This document shows positions 42,701-55,000 of a DNA stretch of 64,000 nt, in pieces (positions within the stretch are counted from its first letter, which is position 1; each line of letters begins with the position of its first letter). Origin of the DNA: Eulemur rufifrons (Eukaryota; Chordata; Mammalia; Primates; Lemuridae); contig NC_090989.1 in the NCBI RefSeq assembly GCF_041146395.1, positions 279,154,343 through 279,218,342 on the forward strand, in the 5' to 3' direction. The notes below the pieces were generated by a model that was not told where the DNA came from, did no database searches, and saw nothing but the letters and a program-made list of their open reading frames with translations. The position numbers were made by a program, and so were the translations under genes.

Positions 42701-45700
42701 GGATGGTTCTATTTCCTGAGCTCTGGAGGCTGGGGGAGGAGCAGGGGCATGAAGGAGGGGCCAGCAGGGGTCAGGGGTGCTCTGCTGGGTGTGGGATAAA
42801 ATGAGATCTTGAACGCAGAGTGCTTAACCCAATGCCCGGTGTGTGAAGAGGATGTCAGAGACCAAGTCAGATCTCAGAGCACGCCCTCCAAATGGCGGTG
42901 CTCCCTAATGCCTCCCCCGCTGGCCAGTGCTCTTCACCAGGGGCTCACAAGGCCCAGTGCCCCTCACCACACCATTTGGGATCTGTGTGCAAGTTCCATG
43001 AATGACAGTCCCTCTACCTCCTGCCCCACCATGGGAGGGCAGGACCGTCTGCTTCCATCACTGCGGGTCCCCAGGGCCTGGCGAAGCAGACCCCTGATGG
43101 ACAAGAGGCTGCTGGAGAGGGCAGGCCCCCAGCTTCCAGGGAGACCCCAGCAGGCAGGTAGGCCCCAGGCTCACCGGTTCTTGCCCGTCTCGTCCTGGAA
43201 GATCTGGTCACAGTACGCCATCATGCGCTCGGTGAAGGTGTACACCTGCAGGCCTGGATACATCTTGGTGAGCTGCAGCAGGACGCGGTAGGTGCGGCCC
43301 CCGAGCGCCCGGTCCATGTGCCTGCCCTGGCCCCACACCACGTACAGGGTGTCTCGGGCCTGCTGGAAATAGTGCGAGTAGTTGCGCAGCAGCAGCGGCA
43401 CGCTCGTGTGCGAGATGACGCGCAGGGTGCTGCGATGGCCCACGTCTGCCTCAAAGCCGACGGTGGGCGCCTGGTTCATGCGGAGCACGCACTCGGCACC
43501 GTCGATCTCGGTGCCCAGGCCCGAGCCCAGCATCTGGCCGGAGCTGGACACCACGGCACAGCTGCGGCATGGCTCTCGGACCAGTGGCTGCAGCGGGAGG
43601 TAGAGGGGAAAAGAGAGAGAGGTGAGGGCACACAGCTTCCACCCCTGCGGCCCCCCCCCCCCAGGAACACCCGAGGACTTTGCTTGATCAGGTATCAGCT
43701 CGGAGGACTGTTTGGTATTAACCCATTTGCAGGCTGGGAAGGTGGGGTGACTTTCCCAGGGTCACAGTGACAGCAAGTGGGAGAGCTAAGATTCTGCACT
43801 CAGAGCCCTGGCTTCCTCCTCAGCCATATTCATAGCCCTTGTCCCTGCTGCCATCTCTGAGGCCCTAACAGTCCCTATATCAAGCCCTTTGAGGGTTACA
43901 TGAGCAAATATTTATAAAACACTTACAAGAGTGCCTGGCACAGACTGGATGCCACGTAAGTGTTTGTTAAGTAAACACAAGCCTCAGCTCTTCGCACACG
44001 CCTAGGCCATGCCCTCTGCTGCCCGAGCCCCACCCATGCTGTGCCCCATTTCTAAGTAAAAACGGGGTCTTCAAGGCCCACGACAGCTTTGGGACTCTCT
44101 GGTCCTGAGCCTGAATCCTGGCTCTGCCCCTTCCTTGCTGTGTGGCCTGAGGCCAAGTCACTCGGCCTCCGTGAGCCTCAATTCCCCATCTGTAAAATGG
44201 GATGCAAACAGCATCTACTTGTCCTACTTGTTAGGTTCCAACGACAAATGTCTGGAGAATATAAGGAGCTGGTGACACGCAGGTGAAGGAGTTAGAAAGA
44301 GCAAGGGGCCGCGCGTGGTGCTCCAGTCTCATGGAGCCTATGATATTTTCCCCCATGACAGCCAATAATCCACTATCAAAACTCCTGAAAACCTAGCACA
44401 CAATACAGAAGTGAAAAAAAAAATTTTCTGAAAATCAGCCTGGAGAGGCTGCCAAAGGGCACGACAGAACTTTGGGGGGTGACAGAAAATTTCTATACAT
44501 GACGGTTGTGGTTGTTACACAACTTTATACATTTGCCAAAACTTGCTAAAACGTCTGTTTAACATCAGTGAACTTCCTTGTATGTAAATTATGCCTCAAT
44601 AAAGCTGATGAAGTTTTTCCAAATGCCTGGAGGGTGACTGACAGACCCTGCGCAGGGACAGGGCCCTACCCAGCTTGTCATCCTCCCCCGCCCCCTGCCC
44701 CGGCTGCAGAAGCTGAGCCACAGCCCACAAGATCCCCTGGTGGTCAGGGGCCTGGCTCCCAGAGAAAGACGGCCCCTCCCTCCACACTCCCGCCCTCCTG
44801 GAAGATCCCAGGTTTACAGAGGCAAGGAAAGTTGGCAGGGACATTAATTCCAGCCAATAAAAAGCGCACTGTCATATCCCACTCAGGGACATTTTACAGC
44901 CGACATAATCTTGATTTACAGACTCGGCGCATTTTCCACACCACAGCAACAGAGAACAAGGCTTCCTTCTTCTGCCCTCGCCTTGGGCCTGCCCTGACAC
45001 CGGGACCTGTTCTGATCCAACGTCACCACCAGCCCCAGGAGGTATTCTGCTTGTCCCTCACAAGGTCTTTAAAATTTTTCATTAATTCTTGATTTATAAG
45101 AATTGGCCCTTTTGACATTCAAAATCTAGATTGGCCGCTTCTCTTCAGGAAAACACCTGGCCTCCCTGGGCTCACATCCCTGTGAGGTTTGTGTGTCTGA
45201 AGTGAACCCTGGCCACCACGTGGCAGATGGGACAGCGTCCACCCAGCCCACCCCGACATTTGTCCCACTTGGCCATTCTGTGGCGCTTGAGAGTTTGAGC
45301 CCCTGAGTAGTTTTTGTTTCTTCATCAAAGATTTGTACAGCGTGTGCTCTGTGTACTGTCCACGAATCGGCCAGCCGAATCATCTCCGCGACCCTCCAGA
45401 GGCAGGAACTGCAACGATCGGCTTTGACAGACGAGGGAGGAGGCAAGGGAGACTCAGACGGATGAAGACCCGAACCACATCTCCTCCAAGCCAGTGTCCC
45501 CGAGCAGCCTCCCGTGCCGGCCACTCAGAGCACCGTCAAACTCAGACTGGGAGCGTGCCGCACCCTGCATCAACACAGACTCCTCTGAGGGCACTCGCTG
45601 GAGGAGGAACCTACCGGGTGGAGCCACCAAAGTCGGGGTGAGAGGTGTAAAGGGCTCTGCACCTTGCCAGGCAAAGCGAGCATGGAGCGGCGGGCACCAC

Positions 45701-47842
45701 GGGGCAGGGGCTGCGCCTGCCTCATCACCCCCGGGCCCCCACATCCTATCCTCAGCAGCCGTTGGCACCAGGCCAGACACATGGCAGGTGCCAAGTACAC
45801 ACTTGCTGAATGGATGGTGTGGGTAGACAGATGAATCGGAGATGCCCAGAACGCACAGAGTACACTGTGCTGTGTCTGTGTCTGTCTCTCCCACTGGACT
45901 GGGAGTCCCAGGTGGGCAGCCACCCCAACTCATCGTTCTACCCCAGCATCCAGACAATATTTGCTCAATAAGAAACCCATTTCTTCCTATAGCTCAGGGC
46001 TCAGAGAGGTAAAGTAACTGGCCTGGATCACCCAGCAGGTGAGCAGAGGGGCCAAGCTCAGGGTCCAGGCTTGCCTGGCACAAGCCCAGTTCTCAATACC
46101 CCCTAGAGTTGCGGGAGCCAGGCCTACCCCTGACATGTTGCCTGGCAGACTCACCTTCCCATCTGGCACGCTGCTATAGCCACTGAAGTGCAGGGGCCCC
46201 GGCACAGTAGGCCTGGAGCCCGGAGGGAGGTGGTCCAGGCAGGTGGCCAGGCAGAGGGGCAGGCAGGTCCAGCAGCACAGGAGAACGTAGACAGCAGAGA
46301 AGACCAAGGAGCACAGGAGGATGAGCAGGAGCCGGCCCTGAGGGAGACAGTGGTCAGGGGGGTGTATATGTGGGGAGGGGGACTCCCAGGAGCCTCTGCA
46401 GGGGGCTGCACCGGCTTCCTGGGCCTGGACCCCACTTCACCAGCTCCTAGAATAGCAGTAGAAGGCGCAGTCTCCCTTAACCACACCTTACTCAGGGCTT
46501 CCAGGCTCTGGTCACGCTGTTCCTGGGGATAATGCTGTCACTATCCCTGTACTCTAGACAAGGAAACCAGCGTGGGGTGAAGTGTGCAGCTCAAGGCCAC
46601 ATGGCAAGGAAACAGCACGTGGGGCCTTAAACATGGGCTGGAGAGCCCACATTCTTAACCAGAGCCTGGGTGCTGTGCAGCCTTGGGAGTGGCTATCCCT
46701 CTCTCTGGGCCTATCTCCTCCTCTACAAATCCCTCCTCTATAGAGTCCCCTGTTAATGCCCACAGTGGGACCTTACAGCAAGGACAGTGGTGAAAGCATT
46801 CTGTACGCTCTAGAGTGCTATGCACATGAGGACAGGAAAGTGGCACATCAGAAGGGCTGCCAGCCCCTTCAGTGCATGGACCAGGGCCACCTGGGATGGC
46901 CCGCCTCCGTCCCACCCCCAGCTGGGTCAGCGGCCCAGCAGGCAGAAAGGGATTCAGGGAAGCGTCATTCAGGAAATGGTTTCAATAATTGAAAAGCTGT
47001 TGCCCAGAGCCTCCCACCTCCAGAAACCTAGTGCCAAAGGCCATTTGAACTAGGAAGCCCTTCTGGCCCTCTGGCCTGGGCCCAGCCTGGGGCTGGACCT
47101 GCTGGCAGACTTAGCTTTCCAGGAGGGGCTTGGTGGAGAACAGAACCCTGGGTCTGTCACTGTGTGCTGAGCTACCCAGTCACCACCTGTGTCTCTCTGG
47201 GCTCCAATTTCTAGGCCCAAGGCACAAGTCGCAAGGCCACCCCTCAGAAACCACCTAGCAGTTGGCTGGTGCTCTCTGAAAATCAGAAGTGTGAAAGCAG
47301 CCACCCCCACCCCACCCCCCGGACCGCTGCACATCCTGCTCAGAGGCCCATTGTTTTTCAGCCCACAGCTACATCAGCTTCTAAAAATAAGTCTCTTCTG
47401 TGTGGCCAGCTGTTCCACAGAGGTGGTTCAGCCCCTGAGGCCTCAGGCTCTGCCTAGCACCTGCTCCCCTGCCTAGAGGAACCAGAGACCCAGAGACCTT
47501 GATTCAGACAGTGGGGTTAACTGCCCCCAACATCCAGGTCTCTCTCCCACAACCAGGGGCTCCTGAACAAAGACAAGAGCGGCCAAACTGAACTTTCACC
47601 ATATCCACCCCCAGGTACTGTCTCCTCCATTCTACAGGGGAGGAGAGCAAGGCATTGAACCACAAAGGAATGCACCTGCCTGGGACCACAGAGTCTGCAC
47701 GAACAGGGCTGGACTTTGAGGCCAGAGCGGTGGGGTCAGGCGTGACAGTCAGTCCTGGGGTGGAGAGGCTGCTGAGGCTGTGGAAGTTACCTCCAAGTCC
47801 CCTGGGAACCTTCCTCCTTCCGCCACTCACCGGAGCCTTCAT
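39732..47842 (-). CDS. ST6GALNAC4: Alpha-2,6-sialyltransferase ST6GALNAC4 (301 aa, spliced)
   Basis: Golgi type II sialyltransferase (GT29) that adds alpha-2,6 sialic acid to the GalNAc of sialyl-T O-glycans and thereby makes disialyl-T. Coding exons are 47842-47831 (MKAP), 46337-46155, 43587-43175, 41002-40895 and 39921-39732; 12+183+413+108+190 = 906 nt. The N-terminus is a hydrophobic anchor ([21 protein letters not shown]). The L sialylmotif begins at CRSC and continues [13 protein letters not shown]; the S motif holds [23 protein letters not shown] and the VS histidine in [12 protein letters not shown] follow. It is one residue shorter than the human protein, in the stem (DHLPPGSR). The exon carrying the ATG probably begins at 47913. 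It is the tandem paralogue of ST6GALNAC6: the last two coding exons have the same lengths and phases. Confidence 0.96.
40085..40245 (+). mobile_element. MIR element in the last ST6GALNAC4 intron
   Basis: 'aagcctgggctctgcctcttacaagctgggtgactctgggcc' then 'caccttgcagggtgagagtgtagg', about 160 bp upstream of the last exon. Confidence 0.7.
41385..41540 (+). mobile_element. MIR element in ST6GALNAC4 intron
   Basis: 'acagtggttaaaagttggggga', 'ttcaaaccctgactctgctg', 'ttgttaacctctctgagcctcaagacccacctgtgaaatggggataatt'. Confidence 0.8.
41852..42151 (+). mobile_element. Alu SINE with target-site duplication
   Basis: Dimeric plus-strand Alu between AAAGAATGTCA copies at 41841-41851 and 42152-42162. 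It is more diverged than the copy at 20130 and lacks the extra middle segment. Confidence 0.88.
44095..44240 (+). mobile_element. MIR element in ST6GALNAC4 intron
   Basis: 'gagcctgaatcctggctctgccccttccttgctgtgtggcctgaggccaagtcac' then 'cctcaattccccatctgtaaaatggg'. Confidence 0.82.
44320..44620 (+). mobile_element. L1-like LINE 3' fragment
   Basis: 'tgacagccaataatccactatcaaaac' to 'ttgtggttgttacacaactttatacatttgcc' and 'gtatgtaaattatgcctcaataaagc', typical of L1 tails. Confidence 0.6.
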
Positions 47843-48279
47843 GCTGTCGCTGTCCGTCAGTAGGCCCGGGCTGCCTCCAGGGCTGGGGCTGGGACGGAGT
47901 GGGAGCCGGACACCTGCCAGGACGCAGAAACTCAGAGGGATAAGGGGGCGGGGGGGGGGGGGATAAGGCAGACAGGGTCCCAGGCTGTGAGGAAAACTGA
48001 GGCAGGAAGGGTCGGGCCGGGGTCAAGGCAGAGGGTGCCTGGGAATTCAGCGCCTTAAAGTCTCCTAACACCGGAAAGCAGTGTCCCCATCCTAAAGGAG
48101 CCGGAATCGGTGACTTTGGGGGGACTTCCTGCCCACCCAATCCCCATTGTGCAGGTGGGGAAGAAGAGGCAGCAGGGAGGGGGCGCCCTCGGCTCAAGGT
48201 CATCCATCCGGTCTGGGGCAGATAGAGCCAGGAGCCAGGAGCCTGGATTTCACCCCATCCATCCTACCTCTCTACCGGA

Positions 48280-48690
48280 GGACGAATGGAGAGGCCTGGG
48301 CGGGCAGAACGTGGGATTTTCACCGCCCGTCCAGATTCCACCGCTCCCTCTCCCGGCCGGGCGCTAACCGGGCGGGCAAGTTGGGGCGCGCAGGAGACTC
48401 GCGATCCGCTGCCCGGAGCTCCATGGCCCGAGGGCCTGGCCGACCAGGCTGGAAGCTGGCAGCTGGAAGCTGGATCCCTGGGGCGGAGGCGGCGATGCGG
48501 CCGCGGCTCCTGGAGGCTGGAAGACAAAACGGCTGGGCCGGAGGCGGGGGCGGGGCCGGAGGCGGGGGCGGGGCCTACGAGGCCTGGGCGGAGCGGGACG
48601 TGCGTGAAAAGCGGCGAGGCCTCCGGGCTGGGGGCGGGGCCTCGGCGCCGGGGGCGGAGTCTGAGCCCCGCGTCACCCGTTTTTCCTTTT
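48280..48690 (-). promoter_or_regulatory. ST6GALNAC4: CpG-island promoter of ST6GALNAC4
   Basis: CpG-dense block upstream of the ATG exon, with several GC boxes (GGGGCGGGGCC type) and no TATA box. An 18-bp unit is repeated in tandem at 48540-48575, each copy holding an Sp1-like box. Candidate first-exon donors on the minus strand are GAGAG|GTAGGA near 48270 and GCG|GTGAAA near 48320; I cannot choose between them. Confidence 0.65.
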
Positions 48691-49799
48691 GGCATTTCTA
48701 GCGGGTTCGTGCTCCGGGTGGCGGTGGTGGGGCGGCAGAGAAAGGGGATCTAGACGATGTCAGAGCCACCATGCGGTGCTGCGTGGCCGTCCAGACTTGA
48801 GTTTCCCCATGTCTGAAATTGGTGCGTGGGTAGGGAAGTTAAGCAGGAGCTTTGGGTCCGGCAGCCCTGGGTTTCAAGCTGTTAGGGTTGCCAGATCTAG
48901 CAAGTACATAGAGGACACTGGGCTCGGCTCTGACCACCTACTCTTACCTCCCAAACGCCTCCTTGCCAGTGTTCTCCAAATCCCAATCAGTTCGGCCTAG
49001 GCCCAGCAGTTGCTGACTTGCGTCCCATTGGAAGGTAAACATGGGGTGCCTTGGGGATTTCAAAGGCGGCTGCCCTCAGGCGCCAGGCTGGTGGCAGCAA
49101 GCACTGAAAGGGCCCCCTGTGGAACAGTGGGAGGAGGAGCCTGTGGTGAGGTGAAAAGCACATTTCCCGTCTGAGAACTTTTTTTGCAAAATGTTGCATT
49201 GCCTAGAAAGGTCATCTAACCATCCCTGCCACACCCACCTCCCATGCAGGCCCTGGCCCCAGCCTTGGCCCCTGCTCTGGCCCCCACTGCAAACTCCTTT
49301 TTCCTTTTTCTCAGAGGCTCAGGTATGGTCAGGACTCCATGATGTCCATCCCCAGCTCAGCAACCTTCTGATTCTACACTACTCCAGAGTCAAAGCCCAA
49401 TCTCCTAAGCCTGTGCTCTCGGCCTCCATTCCTCCCCCATCCTGTTCAGGGGCCAGGAGCAAACCGGCTGCAGTGGCCCTGCCCTTTTGGGACTTCCTTG
49501 GAGCACAAGCCTCTTGTCCCTCCCACCCCAGCCTGGACATGCCTGGGAGCAGTGGTCCACGTTCAGTGGTCCAAGTTCACCTCACCCTCAATGGCTGGTG
49601 AGGTGATGATTCTTTCCCCAGAGAGGCAACTCCCTCCTCACTAGGGCCACACGGAGATAGGGACATGCCCAAATGGCCTGGGCTCCCAGAATAGATGAGG
49701 ATCCTAAGTTCACAGTGTAACCAAGAGCAGGAAGTCCCACAGTCCCAGATGAAGCTCTTCAGTTTGGCTTTGGCAAAAACCCACTCTCCTCTCCCCCAG

Positions 49800-50190
49800 C
49801 CTACATGACCCTGCGCGCTGTGACCTCCTGCCCCGCCCCTCAGTCCTACTGCTCATTGCATCCTCCTCTGGACAGTCTAGTCACATGGCTGCCCCTTCTT
49901 GTCACTCAGCTCAAGCATCGGCTCCTCAGAAAAGCCCTTGCCAGCCACCCTATCCAATTCTGCACCCCATCCCCCTTGTCTCACTCCAGTTTAGTTTTTT
50001 CACTGTATTTGTCACACTCTGAAATCACCCTCTTTATTAACTGGTTTCCTTGCTCATGGCCCACATGCCCATGAGCTCCGTGTGGGCAGAGTCAGACCAG
50101 CCATGTTCTCAGGCACCTCCAGCACCTGCACAGTGCCTGGCACACACTAGGTCCTCGATAATGTCTGTTGAATGCACGAGTTAGGAGAGC
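49800..50190 (+). mobile_element. L2 LINE 3' end
   Basis: 'ctgctcattgcatcctcctctggacagtc', 'cagctcaagcatcggctcctcagaaaagcc' and 'cacagtgcctggcacacactaggtcctcgataatgtctgttgaatg'. Confidence 0.85.
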
Positions 50191-50899
50191 CAGGCATCCT
50201 GGGTGCCCCGAGATCTTGGACAAGTCACTTCCCCCTCCAGCCTCAGGCCCTGCCACAGACGTGAGGGCGGAGAGGGGGCTGAGTCATCCCTACAGATCGG
50301 AGCGCAGTTCTGGGGCTCTGACTCAGCCTGTCGGAGCCAGACCCCAGTTCCTGCCACGATGCTTTGCCACCCCGAGTCTCTCTGGCCTTCCACCTCCTGA
50401 GTGTGACCTTACGTACTCTGTTTTAACTTCCTGCTAAGCAAGAGCAAGAAATTTCCACTTAACTCATGCCAGCTCAGAGAGGTTGAGCAGTCACTCAAGG
50501 TCATCCAGACAAGTAGGAGTGATGTCAATATTTTACAAATATATATTCTCAGAACCCACACTCCAGCCCTGCAGCATAAGCTGTCCCCTCCCTGGCAGCC
50601 ATCTTTCTCTGGGGCATCTGACGTTCAGTGGAAACAGCAGCGTTTCGTGCAGCTGAGTGGCTTTCCCAAGGTCCTGCACTGTGCAGTCCTGGGGGGCTGT
50701 TCTTGGCCCACACAGCCTCCTCCCCCTCTGATATGTTTTCTTTCTTTCAAATGCCAGGCTTCTGTCATCCTGGGCCTTTGCTGTGCCCCTGGTCTGGGAC
50801 CCTCGTAGGGTTGTGTCTGATTCTTCTGGTCCCAGAGTAGAAATTAAAGGCCCTCTCCCAACGCCATCCATCAAACGATCCGGTGGGAGCCCTTCCTCC

Positions 50900-51110
50900 A
50901 GCTCCATGACCCCATGCTTCTCCCTGAGGCTTTGTCACTCCAGGCTGCTTTTGTCACCCAGTCTGTGAGTGCCCCCAGACTGTGAGTCCCATGAGTTCTG
51001 TGAAGGCAGAATCTCTGTATCTTGCTTCATCCCCAGGTCCCCATGGCCCAGCAGGGGGGCTGTCACATGGCAGGTGCTCAATAAATATTTAATGAGTTAA
51101 TGAGGTCCAT
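50900..51110 (+). mobile_element. L2 LINE 3' end
   Basis: 'agactgtgagtcccatgagttctgtgaaggcagaatctctgt' and 'catggcaggtgctcaataaatatttaatgag'. Confidence 0.8.
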
Positions 51111-51699
51111 TTTCATCCTTTTCACTTTACAGATTAGACCACTGAGGCACAGAGAGGTTTAGCACCTTGTCCTGGTCACACAGCCAGGCCCTAGAGTAGC
51201 TCTGGAGGAAAAGCCCGCTTGGGCATGGTCGGATTGAACTGGGGTCAGAGGCCAGGCTGGAGTGTCCTGGAGGAGGGAGAAGGAGTGATCAGGGCTATGC
51301 AGGCTCCTGGTGACGTCTGTGCAGCCAGCCTTGGTCTGACCACTGACCCTTGCCTCCATTTCACAGATGAGAAAAGTGACTTCCAGAGGAGGGCAGAACT
51401 CATGTGAGATCAATAATGGACCCCATCAGAATGCCTCCCAGAGCTCCAGGAAGCCCCTACGACCCCAGATCCTCCCACCTGCACCCCTAAAGGAGCAGGA
51501 GCAAGGGGCCATCCCAGAGGGAGGCCAGTAGGGCCCCAAGTCAGGAGTAGGGAGTCGGTAGGCCTGAGTTCTCTGGCTGACCTTGCCACTTACCCATGTG
51601 TAAGCCCCTAAAATCTCTGGGCCTCAGCTTCCCCATCTGGATGAAACGGGGGCTGGAGCCTTCAGCCTACCCCCTTCCCCAGAGTAGGACGATGGGCTG

Positions 51700-51915
51700 C
51701 GGGAGTTGGTGATTAAGAATACAGGTTCCGGAGTCCAAAAGGCATGGTCGACTCCTGGTTCCAGCATTTATTGCTGAATGATCTTGCTCAGTCCCTTCAC
51801 CCCCTGAGCCTCCATTTCATGGTCTGTAAAAAGAGAATAATAGCATTTTTTGAGGATTAAATGAGCTAAAGTAGGGGGCGTGCTTGGCACGATCCCGAGC
51901 ACAGCACCACCACCA
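51700..51915 (+). mobile_element. MIR element at the PIP5KL1 3' end
   Basis: 'ggtgattaagaatacaggttccggagtcc', 'ctcctggttccagcatttattgctgaatgatcttgctcagtccc' and 'gaggattaaatgagctaaag'. Its antisense holds the AATAAA used as the candidate PIP5KL1 signal. Confidence 0.85.
51777..51782 (-). terminator. PIP5KL1: Candidate PIP5KL1 poly(A) signal (AATAAA), inside a MIR
   Basis: AATAAA on the gene strand about 250 nt past the stop. It lies within a plus-strand MIR (51700-51915), so the signal is the antisense of the MIR. It is the nearest canonical hexamer I found. Confidence 0.5.
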
Positions 51916-52028
51916 AATGGGGCAGCGCTGTTATGGGATTAGTTAGGAGATGCTGCCTCCTGATGGCCAGCAGGGGAACTGCAGGCGAGCGTCCCGGGCC
52001 CAGAAGCGCAGAGCGAGGCCGGCGCCCC

Positions 52029-55000
52029 TCACTCGGTGTGCGCCTCCACCCACTGGCAGAGGCGACGGGCGTAGCGAGCAGGGCTGACAGTGGAGAAGGT
52101 CCGGCCCGGGTAGCGCAGTGTCTTCCACAGGTGTTCCAGCCGCTTGCGGAGCCCGTAGACCGTGGCGAGATCCACGAGGCCCAGGAAATAGCGCTGCTCT
52201 GGCCCGTCTAGGATGTGCAGGGCGTTGGGGGCGTCTGGCAGCAGCCGGCGGTTCTGGGCAACAGGCTCCTCCGGGCTCTGTGTCCCTTGCACAGACCTGG
52301 GGGCCGATAGCGGGGTGAGGCTGCCGCCTCCTTCAGGGAACACCAGCCAGTCTGGCCTGCAAGCCCGGCCAGGCTGCTCACTTCTGGCTCATTCCCTCCC
52401 ACACCTGTGTGCCCGGGTCTTTGAAGTCAGGTAAACTCGGAGGCCGAGTAAGGTGCAGTTGAAGGCCTAGAGGTGCACTGCCCTGGTCTTAGCCACTGGC
52501 CACATGTGGCCACTGAAATGCAGCCAGTCCCAGCAGAGATATGCTGTCCGTGTAAAACACGTACCGAATTTTGAAGACAGTATGAAGAAAAGAATGTAAA
52601 ATGTCTCATCAATTGTTACGTTGATTAGATGAAATGATAAAATCTTGGATGTATTGAGTACTAAATTGTGTTATTAAAATTAATTTTACCTATTTCTTTG
52701 TACTTTTTAAAATGAAGCTACTAGAAAAATTTAATTGCAGGCGTAGGCCAGGCAAGGTGGCTCACGCCTGTAATCCTAGCACTTTGGGAGATGGAGGCAG
52801 GATGATCGCTTGAGCCCAGGAGTGTGAGGTTGCAGTGAGCTATGATGACGCCACTGCACCCCAGCCTGGGCAACAGAGTGAGACCTGTCTCAAAAAACAA
52901 AACAAAACAAATTACATATGTGGCTTGAATTATGTTTCTATTGGGTAGCTCTAGTCTAGCACTTTTGGGTCATACAGACCTTGGCTCTGCACTTAGCTGT
53001 CACATGACTTCAGGTAAGTCCCTTATTTGTTTAATTCCTAAACTTCTGTTTGTAGTCATCCAACCCTGGAAGTCTCAGGGTCTCAGAGCTGAAGTTTTGT
53101 AAAACAAAATTCAACAGCCTCAGTTTGTAAATGGTACATGTGTGCTTTGCCTCAGACTGTATTACAAATCAGAAGATGCCTTTGGCGGGCGCCTCCCCAA
53201 TCCCCCAGCAGAAGCAGGTTCAATTCCCTAACTTTGTCTTGCAAGCGTCGCTGAGGGTGTTTATTCCTGTCCTGTGGGGTAAGGTGGCAAAATAAGCCAA
53301 TGAGAGACAAGCCCTGCCCAGGTGCCAACCAATCAGAACACAGAGGTCTGAGAGCCGGAGCAGGATGCCGGTACCCTCTGGGGTGCCAGGGGTACCTGGA
53401 TGATGGGGAGATGTGGGACAGGGGTGTTCTGAGTGGGGGGCTGGGAACTGGGTGGGGATGGGGCTGGGACAGTCAACATGAAAATATTTCAATATCACAA
53501 CACTGTTCTATGAAAGCCAAAACTTACTGACTGAAGGACAGCAGGGACCTAAGCACCAGATGGGGGTGGAGGGTAAGGGACAAGCTGACCTAGTTTGGAT
53601 GGGCAGATCTGGGGGTCTCTGCCCCATGACAAACATGCCACCATCCCAGGCCATGCCCAGCCCAGCCACAGGCTTTGCAGGGAGCCATTACTCTGGATTC
53701 TGCCTAAGCCTCACCCAACCCAAGTTCTTCCTCCAAGGGGCAGGAACAGGGGGCTGGATGAGTGGACCTCATCTTTCACTTCCCTTGTCCACCCCCTGGC
53801 TCAATGGGCTTCGTGTCCTAGAGTTTCTGGCTTAACCCCTATGTGATTCTGTTTAGCCACAGAGGCGGGTCTTGGAGAGTTAAAATCCAAGTAACTATGT
53901 ATTAACAAGAGTCATCAGAAAGTTATTCTGATGTTGTGTTTCTCTCTGAGCCTCAGTTTTCACATCTCTAAAATGGGAATGAGTCCACCCTCTGAATGAA
54001 GCTCATGGTTGCTATGTAAGGAGAGATGGTTACTACTACAAAGGCGAGGACATGATGATGGTGCCAATGGCAATGGCCTCAGGGTCCCAGAAGTGGAATG
54101 ACTGGCTTAAGGGGCAAGGGCTCTTTCTAAGGCAAAATTAAACGGGTCTTTCCCTTGCTCTGAAAGCTTCAATGGCTCCACATCCCCTGCTGGAAAATGG
54201 ACAGATTCTTCAAAATGCCACTGGACCGCATGTGTTCTGTCCCCTGTTGTGATCCACCTGTGGCCCCGGCCCCTACGAGACGGGCTTCTCTGGCCTTCCC
54301 TCTAAACACACAGACACATGTGTACATATGTGTACACACGCGCGTTCTGCACTCTCCAGCCCTCGAGCCTTTGCTCATGCTGTCCCCCCCACACACAGAA
54401 GGCCCTCCCTCCCCTCCACACCTGTCTTTCCCATACTCTCATCACCTCACTCTGCTGCTGCTCACCTGGCCATGCGGAAGATGAGGCTGCTGCCTGGGCC
54501 CCTCTCATCCTCTTGGAGATGCTGGAAAGCCATCAGGAGGCTGTAATCCAGCACGTTGAGCTCCCGGAGGAAGGTGGTGTCCAGTTCCATCTGGCGGAGG
54601 AACCAGCTCCGCTGGGGCCCTGCCAGAGCATCAGTGCCCCAACCTGAGCACCCATCATGGGCCAGCCACGGTGCTCCACACGCTTCTGCCCCACAAAGGC
54701 AGGTGTCATTACTGTCCCCATTTCACAAATAAGGAAAGTCATCTGTAATTTGCCTTGGTCACCTTGCTAGGAATGGTGGAGCCAGAATTTGAACCCTGCT
54801 CTGTCTGACTGCAGAATTTGGGCTCTTAACAACTCACGAAGAGGGCTGTGTGGGCACCTGTCTAAACTTCACCCTGCATGGACGAAGAGTGGGCAGGGGC
54901 CTCCCTGTGGCTTACCCAGGTCGATGGTCTTGCCCTGAAAGTTGAGGTCCTTCAGCACCAGGATGATGGGGCTGCCCTCAGGGGCTGGCTCCACCCAGCG

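Larger units (their letters stand above)
48691..51776. other. Intergenic region between ST6GALNAC4 and PIP5KL1
   Basis: No supported exon. It holds L2 ends at 49800-50190 and 50900-51110, MIRs at about 51105-51200 and 51570-51650, and otherwise GC-rich unique DNA. Confidence 0.55.
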
